A DNA stretch of 64,000 nucleotides from Solibaculum mannosilyticum (GTDB lineage Bacteria; Bacillota; Clostridia; Oscillospirales; Acutalibacteraceae). The notes under the pieces were generated by a model. It saw only the letters and a list, made by a program, of their open reading frames with translations. It was not told where the DNA came from and did not search any database. This document shows, piece after piece, positions 24,513-31,372 of this stretch. Where the stretch lies: the NCBI RefSeq assembly GCF_015140235.1, contig NZ_AP023321.1, positions 2,346,501 through 2,410,500 of the forward strand, read 5' to 3'. Both the position numbers and the translations under genes were made by a program. Numbering within the stretch: position 1 is the stretch's first letter; every line of letters starts with the position of its first letter.

Positions 24513-24671
24513 TTATTGTTCCCGTAGAAACCTACCGTTCGGGATCGTTACAACCGTATGTACGGTGCTCTTAGAGATGTCAAACTGTTTGGCAGCGGCC
24601 CGGACGGTTGCCTTATGCTCGATGATATAAGTTCCAAGCTCAATCGCCCGTTCTTCCATAATTCCCTTCAC
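24513..24671 (-). CDS. spoIIID: SpoIIID, 5' exon (codons 1-37) running into the element
   Basis: GTG 24671, with GGGGAGGG 7 nt upstream. The frame reads MKGIMEERAIELGTYIIE, then TVRAAAKQFDISKSTVH. This is the helix-turn-helix half of SpoIIID, aligning residue for residue with B. subtilis from Met1 (KERTIKIGKYIVE, VSKSTVHKD). After codon 37 (24561) the frame enters element DNA and stops at 24513-24515 after 52 codons (TVVTIPNGRFLREQ). The truncated product keeps the HTH but lacks the C-terminal DNA-binding region. Joining to 21523 restores STVHKDVSERL. Confidence 0.9.
   Translation of the reverse strand: MKGIMEERAIELGTYIIEHKATVRAAAKQFDISKSTVHTVVTIPNGRFLREQ
24534..24554 (-). repeat. attP arm, right copy (21 bp)
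   Basis: Starts ACCGTTCGGG and ends CGTTACAAC on the plus strand; exact inverted copy of 21528-21548. It ends 4 bp before the TGTAC core at 24559-24563. Confidence 0.9.
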
Positions 24672-24702
24672 ATAAAAGCCCTCCCCGAAGTTCCAATTGT
24701 CT

Positions 24703-24735
24703 CATGTATATGCAGGGTGCGGTTTGGGTTATGCT
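24703..24735 (-). promoter_or_regulatory. Possible sigma-E promoter of spoIIID
   Basis: Minus strand AGCATAAC (about 24727-24735) and GCATATACAT (about 24703-24712), with spacing close to the sigma-E norm. A partial consensus match; spoIIID is sigma-E dependent in B. subtilis. Confidence 0.3.
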
Positions 24736-24759
24736 GACCGTCAAAAACCCTCCGGAAAA

Positions 24760-24792
24760 GAAAAACGGGAGGAACGCAAATCGTTCCTCCCG
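24760..24792 (-). terminator. Terminator of the HPr-like gene
   Basis: Perfect stem CGGGAGGAACG (24766-24776) / CGTTCCTCCCG (24782-24792), 5-nt loop, followed on the minus strand by TTTTTCTTTT. Confidence 0.9.
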
Positions 24793-24814
24793 CATATCGT
24801 CTAAGCCTTGAAGA

Positions 24815-25033
24815 TTACTCTTCTTTGCGGAGCTCCTTGTGGATGTACTCCGATTCGCTGACCACCTTGACGGGTTTGCTAAAATCCAAGGTGAACAGGC
24901 CGATAAAGGATTTGGCATCTACCATCACGGAATCGTCCTGGGAGTGGATAAACACATCCTCCGGCACTTTGCACGAAAGCTTCTGCAGCTCCTGGATCTC
25001 TTCAATAGACTCGAATTTTTTGATGGTTACCAT
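24815..25033 (-). CDS. HPr-like protein lacking the phosphorylatable histidine
   Basis: 72 residues from ATG 25033 (GGAGAG, 7-nt spacing). The C-terminal half matches the HPr fold: VMVDAKSFIGLFTLDFSKPVKVV corresponds to the KSIMGLMSL helix and strand of HPr. The N-terminal GIHARPA segment with the active histidine is absent; the protein begins VTIKKFESIEEIQELQK. It therefore cannot carry phosphate from EI in the usual way and is more likely regulatory. Such HPr-like proteins are common in Clostridia. Single-gene unit with its own terminator. Confidence 0.8.
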   Translation of the reverse strand: MVTIKKFESIEEIQELQKLSCKVPEDVFIHSQDDSVMVDAKSFIGLFTLDFSKPVKVVSESEYIHKELRKEE

Positions 25034-25123
25034 ATACAATCTCTCCTTTGCAAATATTATCCATAGATGAATGGTGGGGATAACAGGGAGTGGTTCTTTT
25101 TGCTAATCTCTGTTTCTGTTTTT

Positions 25124-25152
25124 ATTATACACGGCCTATTCCCACCTGTCAA
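25124..25152 (-). promoter_or_regulatory. Sigma-A promoter of the HPr-like gene
   Basis: Minus strand TTGACA (25147-25152), 17-nt spacer, TATAAT (25124-25129), both perfect. Confidence 0.9.
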
Positions 25153-25251
25153 ATAGGTTTTTTCCATTTTAGTAAATTTCGGCAGAATGAACGACTATAG
25201 TAATTTCTGCACAATTTACATTATATATTTTTGTACCTTTGCCACAAGCTT

Positions 25252-25821
25252 TTAACCCTTTTCCTTGGCTTTCCCCTTTTGTACCGCCTTGTTTTGACCA
25301 AAAGCTTTCTGGTAATTTTCGATGGAACGGGCGATTACTTTCACCGCTTCCTCTCTTCCGCACACCTCTTTGACTGTAGTAACCTTGTGTTCCAAGGTCT
25401 TGTATACCTCAAAAAAGTGCATCATTTCGTCCAAGATATGCCGTGGGATGCCCTGGATATCCCGATAGCAATTATAAGTGGGATCCTGAAAGGGAATGGC
25501 AATGATTTTCTCATCGGCCTGTTCATCGTCGATCATCTTGATGACTCCGATGGGGTAACACTGCACCAGCGAAAGCGGGATCAGAGGTTCGGAACACAGT
25601 ACCAGCACATCCAACGGATCTTTATCGTCGGCGTATGTGCGGGGAATGAATCCGTAGTTGGCCGGGTAAACGGTTGAAGTGTATAAAATGCGGTCCAGAC
25701 GCAACAGTCCAGTGCTTTTGTCCAGTTCGTATTTGTTCTTCCCGCCCTTCTGGATCTCGATGACACACATAAAATCATTTTCATTCACGCGGTCCGGTTC
25801 GATATCATGCCAGATGTTCAT
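25252..25821 (-). CDS. ppa: Inorganic pyrophosphatase (family I)
   Basis: 189 residues. The family I signature is DDKDPLDVLVL with the catalytic aspartates, preceded by YPANYGFIPRTY. It hydrolyses pyrophosphate to phosphate in the cytosol with Mg2+ and so pulls biosynthetic reactions forward. AGGAGG precedes ATG 25821. The C-terminus is a basic, Lys-rich tail (QNKAVQKGKAKEKG) not needed for catalysis. Between the DeoR and HPr-like genes on the same strand. Confidence 0.93.
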   Translation of the reverse strand: MNIWHDIEPDRVNENDFMCVIEIQKGGKNKYELDKSTGLLRLDRILYTSTVYPANYGFIPRTYADDKDPLDVLVLCSEPLIPLSLVQCYPIGVIKMIDDEQADEKIIAIPFQDPTYNCYRDIQGIPRHILDEMMHFFEVYKTLEHKVTTVKEVCGREEAVKVIARSIENYQKAFGQNKAVQKGKAKEKG

Positions 25822-25863
25822 GATGACCCTCCTGTTCTTTCACCTTCCGATGCCCTTTCCTGC

Positions 25864-26625
25864 TCACAGGATCTCTATGTTATACTGCTCAAGTGCTTCC
25901 AATATCTTGGGTTCCGGAGGCTTCTCCGTGATGACGCCGGCAAAACGGTTCAGCGGCAATACCTGGTAGTTGCCGTCCCGGCTGAATTTCTTGTCCTCCA
26001 GCAGCAGATATGCCTTTCGGCTGGCCTTCACAATGGCACGTTTGGTAAGCCCCTCCTCCGGTTCATAGGAATAGGTGCTGTTCTGACACGGATCCACACC
26101 CACCACGCCTAGAAATCCCAGATCAAATCTGTATTGGGAAATAGCGTCGATACAGATGCTGCCGATAAAGCCATCGCAAAATTGGTTGAAGGTACCCCCT
26201 GTCGCAATTAGCGTGACATTGGTTTGGGTGGCGAATATCTGTATGATCTCGATCATGTTGGTTACCACCGTCACCCGCTTCCCGCTTTGCAGCAAAAGCT
26301 TTGCCAGGATGGCATTGATGGTGGAGATATCCAAAAAGACGGTATCTCCAGGCTGGATCAGGGAAAGCGCTTTTTCCGCAATGATGCGTTTTCCACCGTC
26401 GTCTTCAATTTTCCGCTTTACCAGCGCTGGATCCAGGTTGATCTCCCGGGGCAGTACAGCCCCTCCATAGATGCGCTTGACCAGCTGCATCCTTTCCAGG
26501 TATGCCAGATCCTTACGGATGCAGTCCTCGCTGACATCAAACATCACGCTGAGCTGCTTGACCTTAACCGTCCCATCGGCATGCAACAAGTCCACAATTT
26601 TTCGGTGCCGCTCCTCTGCAAACAT
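25864..26625 (-). CDS. DeoR/GlpR-family transcriptional regulator
   Basis: 253 residues. N-terminal HTH of the DeoR type: EERHRKIVDLLHADGTVKVK, then SVMFDVSEDCIRKDLAYLE. The C-terminal sugar-phosphate sensor domain has GDTVFLDISTINAILAKLL and VTVVTNMIEI. Such repressors respond to phosphorylated sugars or nucleosides. No obvious sugar operon is beside it; a palindrome in its own promoter suggests autoregulation. The ligand is unknown. Confidence 0.9.
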   Translation of the reverse strand: MFAEERHRKIVDLLHADGTVKVKQLSVMFDVSEDCIRKDLAYLERMQLVKRIYGGAVLPREINLDPALVKRKIEDDGGKRIIAEKALSLIQPGDTVFLDISTINAILAKLLLQSGKRVTVVTNMIEIIQIFATQTNVTLIATGGTFNQFCDGFIGSICIDAISQYRFDLGFLGVVGVDPCQNSTYSYEPEEGLTKRAIVKASRKAYLLLEDKKFSRDGNYQVLPLNRFAGVITEKPPEPKILEALEQYNIEIL

Positions 26626-26646
26626 CCCAAAATCACCTCATGTACC

Positions 26647-26681
26647 ATGATAAAGCATGCCTGTCCATTCGTCAATGGACA
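26647..26681 (-). promoter_or_regulatory. deoR-type promoter overlapped by a 20-bp palindrome
   Basis: Minus strand TTGACG (26670-26675), 17-nt spacer, TATCAT (26647-26652). The -35 lies inside the perfect inverted repeat TGTCCATT-cgtc-AATGGACA (26662-26681), a likely operator. The remaining 26682-26844 stretch up to the spoIIQ stop shows nothing further. Confidence 0.65.
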
Positions 26682-26844
26682 TTATCCGTCTCCCGCAAAA
26701 TGCGGAAAAAGACGGGCCTGTTTTTTGTATTTCCCTCTGGCCCGGACAGTCCCGAAAGACCGCACCGGGCCCAGGCGCATCCCCGCAGCCTATTGGGCCG
26801 CAGGGAGCTTGCAAAAAACAACGCCCGCCTTTTTATGCTTCCTC

Positions 26845-27606
26845 TTATTGGAGTAAGGTCGTTGGGTCGATCAGCTGATCATCTTTGGTGACTTTGAGAT
26901 GCAGGTGGGATGCTTCCGCAATCTCGCAGGGAATCTCTCCCACAGCGCCCAGCTGTTGGCTGGTTGTGACGGCGTCGCCCTTCTTTACAGCCACATTCTT
27001 AGCTAAACCGCAATATGTGGCTATCACGCCGTTGCCGTGGTCGATTTCCACTACAGTGCCCCACATGGGGTCTTCCCGTACATCGGTGACCGTGCCATTG
27101 GTCATGGCCTTGACCGCTGTACCCTTTTCCACTTCAAAGTCCACTCCGTCGTGAACGCGCCAGTCCTTGAGGGTTTGGGAATACACCAGTTCATCGCCGC
27201 TGAATTCCTTCATGACGTTTTTACCGGCTGGATACATCACCGCAGCCTCTTCGTCGTCCTGATTGGCAGCCGGGGCTTCTGACGGTTCTTCCTGCTCGGC
27301 AGGAGCCTGCACCGCTGCAGCGCTGGATTCCGGTTCTGATTCCTCCGGTTCCAGATCCCCTGGGTCACTGACCACAATGGGTATGTCGCTGGCGGGGTTG
27401 TCCACCGCTTGGGAGGTCCCCCAGTCTACTACCACTTGCGAGCTATAGTCGTCCACTTGGCCCTCCATTAGGGAGGAATCCCCTCCGCCAAAAGCCGACC
27501 ATGCCGCGCCGCCGACTGCTACCATGCACACCGCCAACGCGATATAAAACCCCTTGCCTGACCAGAACTTTCCGAATTTGCTTTTCTCAAAACGCAGATT
27601 GCTCAT
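26845..27606 (-). CDS. spoIIQ: SpoIIQ-type M23 peptidase-like engulfment protein
   Basis: 253 residues from ATG 27606 (GGAGG 11 nt upstream). One TM helix near the N-terminus (about 19-37), a long acidic Ser/Glu/Pro linker (about 45-125), then the LytM/M23 domain. The metal ligands are present: HDGVDF (HxxxD) and SHLHLKV (HxH), so unlike B. subtilis SpoIIQ the site looks intact, as in C. difficile. SpoIIQ sits in the forespore membrane and binds SpoIIIAH across the intermembrane space. A sigma-F-like promoter match upstream supports the assignment. Confidence 0.88.
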   Translation of the reverse strand: MSNLRFEKSKFGKFWSGKGFYIALAVCMVAVGGAAWSAFGGGDSSLMEGQVDDYSSQVVVDWGTSQAVDNPASDIPIVVSDPGDLEPEESEPESSAAAVQAPAEQEEPSEAPAANQDDEEAAVMYPAGKNVMKEFSGDELVYSQTLKDWRVHDGVDFEVEKGTAVKAMTNGTVTDVREDPMWGTVVEIDHGNGVIATYCGLAKNVAVKKGDAVTTSQQLGAVGEIPCEIAEASHLHLKVTKDDQLIDPTTLLQ

Positions 27607-27628
27607 CGAATCATGCACCTCCAGCCTT

Positions 27629-27657
27629 ATTTTTGCCTAGGCTGGCGGAAAATATGC
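27629..27657 (-). promoter_or_regulatory. Candidate sigma-F/G promoter of spoIIQ
   Basis: Minus strand GCATA (27653-27657), exactly 15 nt, then GGCAAAAAT (27629-27637), against GCATA-N15-GGHRARMTN. The predicted start would lie only about 15 nt before the ATG, an unusually short leader, so this needs mapping. Confidence 0.5.
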
Positions 27658-27775
27658 CCGCTTTACGCTTCTTTCAAAAATCCTGCAAAGCGATTGCTCC
27701 GCTCATCCTAGACCGTCTTCGGAAAATGTTGCTTGGTCATTAGTTTGGCAGGATTTTCTTTTCTTATGCAGCATG

Positions 27776-27949
27776 TCACATTTCTTTTTGCAGCGGTTTT
27801 ATCGTCTTTTTCACAAAACCGCCCGGTATAAAATTCGATGAACTCGATGCAATTGAATCGGGCTTACTGTCAGCCGGCATGTCCCACTGTGTCAGCAGAT
27901 CTAAGATACGGAGGCGTATGCCGCCTTCCATTTTCTGACGTTTAGTCAT
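27776..27949 (-). CDS. Possible 57-residue small protein
   Basis: Open frame ATG 27949 to TGA 27776-27778. The product begins MTKRQKMEGGIRLRILDLLT and has a basic C-terminus (VKKTIKPLQKEM). The ribosome site is weak (GGTAA). It lies in the 450-base gap upstream of spoIIQ, where I see nothing else except promoter-like sequence. Amino-acid composition is protein-like, but support is thin. Confidence 0.3.
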   Translation of the reverse strand: MTKRQKMEGGIRLRILDLLTQWDMPADSKPDSIASSSSNFIPGGFVKKTIKPLQKEM

Positions 27950-28056
27950 TTACCGCTTTGCACAGGGTCGGTCATCAGGTTCCGACAGTCTCAGTGACGT
28001 TTTCTATTTTAAAAGTTTCCCTCCTAGTGCTGTAGCGCTCTTTTGTTCTAACCTTC

Positions 28057-28320
28057 TTAGGATAAATAGAGCACTTCTACCTCACACATTACATCATCCA
28101 GGCAGGCAGGTGTTACACTGCATTTGGCCAATATCTTGACGATTTCTTTGGCCTTTTCCTGGGAACACGTTGGCAAACAAAACTTGGCCCGCTCCTGTGG
28201 GCCTACCATGCTGGTCTTGATGACCTCTACCTCATAGTCCCTTTGCTTCCTCGGCCGCAGATAATAATCTAAACGAAACATCAATCCCTCTGCTACGATA
28301 CAGGTCTCCTCCGGTACCAT
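28057..28320 (-). CDS. Conserved hypothetical protein (DUF6514-like)
   Basis: 87 residues from ATG 28320 (GAGGAG with 9-nt spacing; the ATG 9 nt earlier touches the site). An alpha/beta protein with YYLRPRKQRDYEVEVIKT and AKEIVKILAKCSVTPACLDDVMCEVEV. The ending LxxCxVTPxxLxDV resembles the DUF6514 family of Clostridia; I hold this loosely. No signal or TM segment. It stands alone upstream of the spoIIQ gap. The AT-rich 300 bases upstream contain TATAAT-like boxes (for example near 28514) without a convincing -35. Confidence 0.6.
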   Translation of the reverse strand: MVPEETCIVAEGLMFRLDYYLRPRKQRDYEVEVIKTSMVGPQERAKFCLPTCSQEKAKEIVKILAKCSVTPACLDDVMCEVEVLYLS

Positions 28321-28621
28321 TCTTTTCATCTCCTCGTGTTTGGCATAAGGCCAAAACTAGTCTGAGTGAACTTATTTCACTCCATGGATGTGCGTGCATG
28401 CGAAAAGGGCAACTGCCATCACGCACTCCCTTTTTTATCCCCTATGTTACTTTTAATAATATATTACAATTAGGATAAATGTAAGCTCTATTATTAACTT
28501 ATTTCTAGCCCTATTATACCAACACAAAAAGGTCGATGAATGTGTTTGTTCTAAACCTCTAAATTTAAAACATCATTTGATAAAAAAGAGTTAATAAATG
28601 ATAATCCATTTTTAGGAGTGA

Positions 28622-31081
28622 CTAATTCCGTATGAGTTCCACCAGCGCTACCTCATGAGGTTCCAGGATCAGCTGTAAATTGGCTGTTCCATCATAGGTC
28701 ACCGTCTTGATGGTGCAATCGGGCACCGACCGGGACTTTAAAATATCCACTTCGTCGTCCAGGCAATGTTCCGGCATCCCCATGCGGATCCAGGCATCCA
28801 AAGCCGAACCGGACGACCGGTTGATGCTGGTATGCTTAATGCGGTAATGGCCGCGGATACCCTTTAGCTCAAACTGGAAGGATAACGAGCTCTCTTGGGC
28901 AAAATCATTGAAACGGTCTTTATCATAAAGGCCGGGGACATTCGTCTTACTATACTCCTGGTTATAATGGCAGTAGTTGTAACACAAAATCTGATAATTC
29001 CCGTCCTGGCTGGAGGTAACGATATAACTATCTCCCTGTTCTACTACCATATCCCCCAGTTTGTCCAACAGGAGCAACGCGTTATAGGATCCTTTTGGAA
29101 TGCCATTGCGGGTGAGGAGTCCGCAGCCCCCGTGAAAGATCCCTGGATAACGGCCGCTTCCCAGCCGGTCAATCACCGGACAGAAGCTGATGCTCTCCAC
29201 CTCGTTGCACACCGCAAGCATATTCTTTACCAGGAACGCCGCCATAAAATTGGTATCGTGAATGGGATCGTCCACATAGCCATGAATGTTAAAATTAGTG
29301 ATCCAAAGAGGTTTCCCTCCCCAGTGCAGACTCTCCAGCAGGCTGCGGATTTCCCGCACTTCCCGGATACAGGAGTCGGGTTCTCCAAAATGCAACTGCT
29401 TTTTCACGTCTAAGAAACTCAGATCCCCTACCGACATCGGAACTTGATCCGACTGGGATTGTACACCGTGCAAACAAAAGGATAAAAAGTCCGGCGAGAT
29501 ACTGTCTTTCTTTAAGTATTCGGAGAAGTTCTGCAGCCAGCCGTGATGCGCTGTCTGCCAGCGGAAGCCGCATCCTCCCACCTGGATCTCTGGATCTACC
29601 CGTTTGATGATCTGATAGGTTCTGATAAACAATTCGGCGAACCGTTCCCTTCGGTCGGGCCAGAAGGCCCGGCTGTCCGGATTGTGCCAGATACAGAACT
29701 TCCAGTTTCTCACCTCATGTCTGCCGTACCGGTTGACTATATGGTTCATGATCTTATGCACCATGTCGCACCAGGCCGACAGATCGTTGGGCGGGTAGAC
29801 ATAGGCAGGCAAATGGACATCTTCGGCTATCTGAGAAGGTACAAACCCCAATTCAATCATGGGTTTTAGATGCATGCTGCGTAAAAAATCCAGATAGTGG
29901 TTGAGCCTGCCGAACTGGTACGACATAGCGCCGTCATTTTCCCGTTCCGACTCGATCATCACGCCGTTAAAGTCATTGCAGATCATGTACTCAAACGAAA
30001 GATCTCTCTGGACACGCACCACTTGTTCCCGCCAGCCAAAATCCATGGAATCGGAGATACGTCCCAAACAGCAAACCCTTCCCCAACTCTTGTTGAGACA
30101 TCGGATTCGGCTGCCTAAGTCCACGGAAATATGGAGATCCGGAGGTCCAACATTGTCCAGATCGCTCTCCTGATGGTTCATGGAAATGTAGGAGAACAGG
30201 TTGCCGAATTGATCGGCTTGTTCGGCCTCCTGATGGGCACTGCTCTCAACCTCCTCCTGATACTTTTTAAAGTACTGGTGGGGGGTGGTATGGAAAATCT
30301 TGCGGAACATCTTATAATACGACGTAATATTGGCAAATCCATAGCTTTGGGCGATTTCATGGACAGACTGGTTGCCGGCAATGATATCCGGCAGACTTTT
30401 TTTGACGCGCACAGTGTTAATATATTCCGACAGCGGCATCCCCATCCGATTACTAAATCGCCTGGACAAATACTGCGGACTAAGACACGCTTTCGACGCC
30501 AATTTCCCTAAGGACCAGCTTTGTCCATAGTTCGTATCGATGTATTCCAACACGGTCTCCAGCTGACGGTCCCCTTCCAATCCACTGGGCATATCCGAAC
30601 GTGGATATGAAAAATGAGTGGCCAACAGTACAATCATCCGGTCGCACAGCGAATGAATGCGCACGGCAAATCCTTTCTTCCGTTCGCTCGCCTCCCGGAC
30701 AATATTGGCAAACAGCTGATAAACACTGCTGACTTCCTCCCGCTTGGCCGTGGAATCCTGGATGTTAAAATAAAGACCGCGCAGTTCTGGCCACAGCGTC
30801 TCATAGTCTTCCAGCTCAATACAAAAATCAATCCATCGTCCCGACGTCTTTTTGTCATCCCCTTCATGCAGCTGCATGGAGTTGAGGATCCCCAACTGGT
30901 TGGGAAGTATCGTATAACTCCGGTCCTCCAGGGAAAAGCTCAGGCTCCCCTCCACGACGTAGAGCAGGTGCAGTCCCCGATGGTAGTGCCATCCAGTCCG
31001 CACCTTGGTTCCCCAAGACAAAGTGATGGGTAAACCCGGATAGTATCCCAATATCACTGTCCCATTTTCATCACTAGCCAT
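28622..31081 (-). CDS. AraC-type regulator fused to a GH39-like beta-xylosidase domain
   Basis: 819 residues from ATG 31081 (GAGAGG, 8-nt spacing). Order: cupin sensor (about 20-90, HYHRGLHLLYVVEGSLSF), AraC double HTH (about 185-285, LGKLASKACLSPQYLSRRFS and EIAQSYGFANITSYYKMFRK), then a TIM-barrel glycoside hydrolase of family 39 type (about 315-740, with WKFCIWHNPDS as the likely acid/base segment) and a beta-rich end. GH39 acts on xylosides or related sugars, but in such fusions the barrel may only sense ligand. No signal peptide, so cytosolic. No transporter beside it. Confidence 0.88.
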   Translation of the reverse strand: MASDENGTVILGYYPGLPITLSWGTKVRTGWHYHRGLHLLYVVEGSLSFSLEDRSYTILPNQLGILNSMQLHEGDDKKTSGRWIDFCIELEDYETLWPELRGLYFNIQDSTAKREEVSSVYQLFANIVREASERKKGFAVRIHSLCDRMIVLLATHFSYPRSDMPSGLEGDRQLETVLEYIDTNYGQSWSLGKLASKACLSPQYLSRRFSNRMGMPLSEYINTVRVKKSLPDIIAGNQSVHEIAQSYGFANITSYYKMFRKIFHTTPHQYFKKYQEEVESSAHQEAEQADQFGNLFSYISMNHQESDLDNVGPPDLHISVDLGSRIRCLNKSWGRVCCLGRISDSMDFGWREQVVRVQRDLSFEYMICNDFNGVMIESERENDGAMSYQFGRLNHYLDFLRSMHLKPMIELGFVPSQIAEDVHLPAYVYPPNDLSAWCDMVHKIMNHIVNRYGRHEVRNWKFCIWHNPDSRAFWPDRRERFAELFIRTYQIIKRVDPEIQVGGCGFRWQTAHHGWLQNFSEYLKKDSISPDFLSFCLHGVQSQSDQVPMSVGDLSFLDVKKQLHFGEPDSCIREVREIRSLLESLHWGGKPLWITNFNIHGYVDDPIHDTNFMAAFLVKNMLAVCNEVESISFCPVIDRLGSGRYPGIFHGGCGLLTRNGIPKGSYNALLLLDKLGDMVVEQGDSYIVTSSQDGNYQILCYNYCHYNQEYSKTNVPGLYDKDRFNDFAQESSLSFQFELKGIRGHYRIKHTSINRSSGSALDAWIRMGMPEHCLDDEVDILKSRSVPDCTIKTVTYDGTANLQLILEPHEVALVELIRN

Positions 31082-31296
31082 CGTAAGCACCTCTCAATCA
31101 TCGTTGTTGTTTTGGATCCCTTTTTACAAACCTCAGTTAAAAAATCTTGCGGAGCGGGAGAAGACGTCTTTTCTCAAACAATGCTCTCCATGTCTGTCTC
31201 CCTTCTCCACCCATTTTCTGTTTGGACAGATGCTTTTTTCCCTCTGTCAACCTTTTCTTGATTTGTCCCCGTTTTTACGCGGGCCATTTCACAGTT

Positions 31297-31340
31297 ATAA
31301 AAAATAGCCTGACAGCATTCGTGCAGTCAGGCCATTCTCA
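31297..31340 (-). terminator. Terminator of fhs
   Basis: Stem GCCTGACaGCA / TGCaGTCAGGC with loop TTCG (31307-31332); on the minus strand TATTTTTTATAA follows. Confidence 0.88.
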
Positions 31341-31372
31341 GATAAAAACCAGACGAGAACCTTTATCGATAC

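Larger units (their letters stand above)
21522..24563. mobile_element. spoIIID-intervening (skin-like) element, 3,037 bp, serine-recombinase type
   Basis: The ends share TGTAC in direct orientation (21522-21526 and 24559-24563), and deletion between them restores an in-frame spoIIID. Inside lie a large serine recombinase, a 44-codon ORF coupled to it, and a glycosyltransferase gene, each unit bounded by terminators. Inner flanks of both cores carry the same 21-bp arm in inverted orientation, as expected when attP is split into attL and attR. There are no phage structural, replication or conjugation genes. The layout matches sporulation-gene-interrupting elements excised in the mother cell; excision itself is inferred. 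Confidence 0.9.

Noticed and set aside
21528-24554. Inverted 21-bp repeats read as an invertible segment or transposon ends
   Set aside because: The flanking gene halves are on the same strand and in frame for deletion, the core is directly repeated, and the arms are explained as the two halves of a symmetric attP. There is no target-site duplication beyond TGTAC and no transposase.
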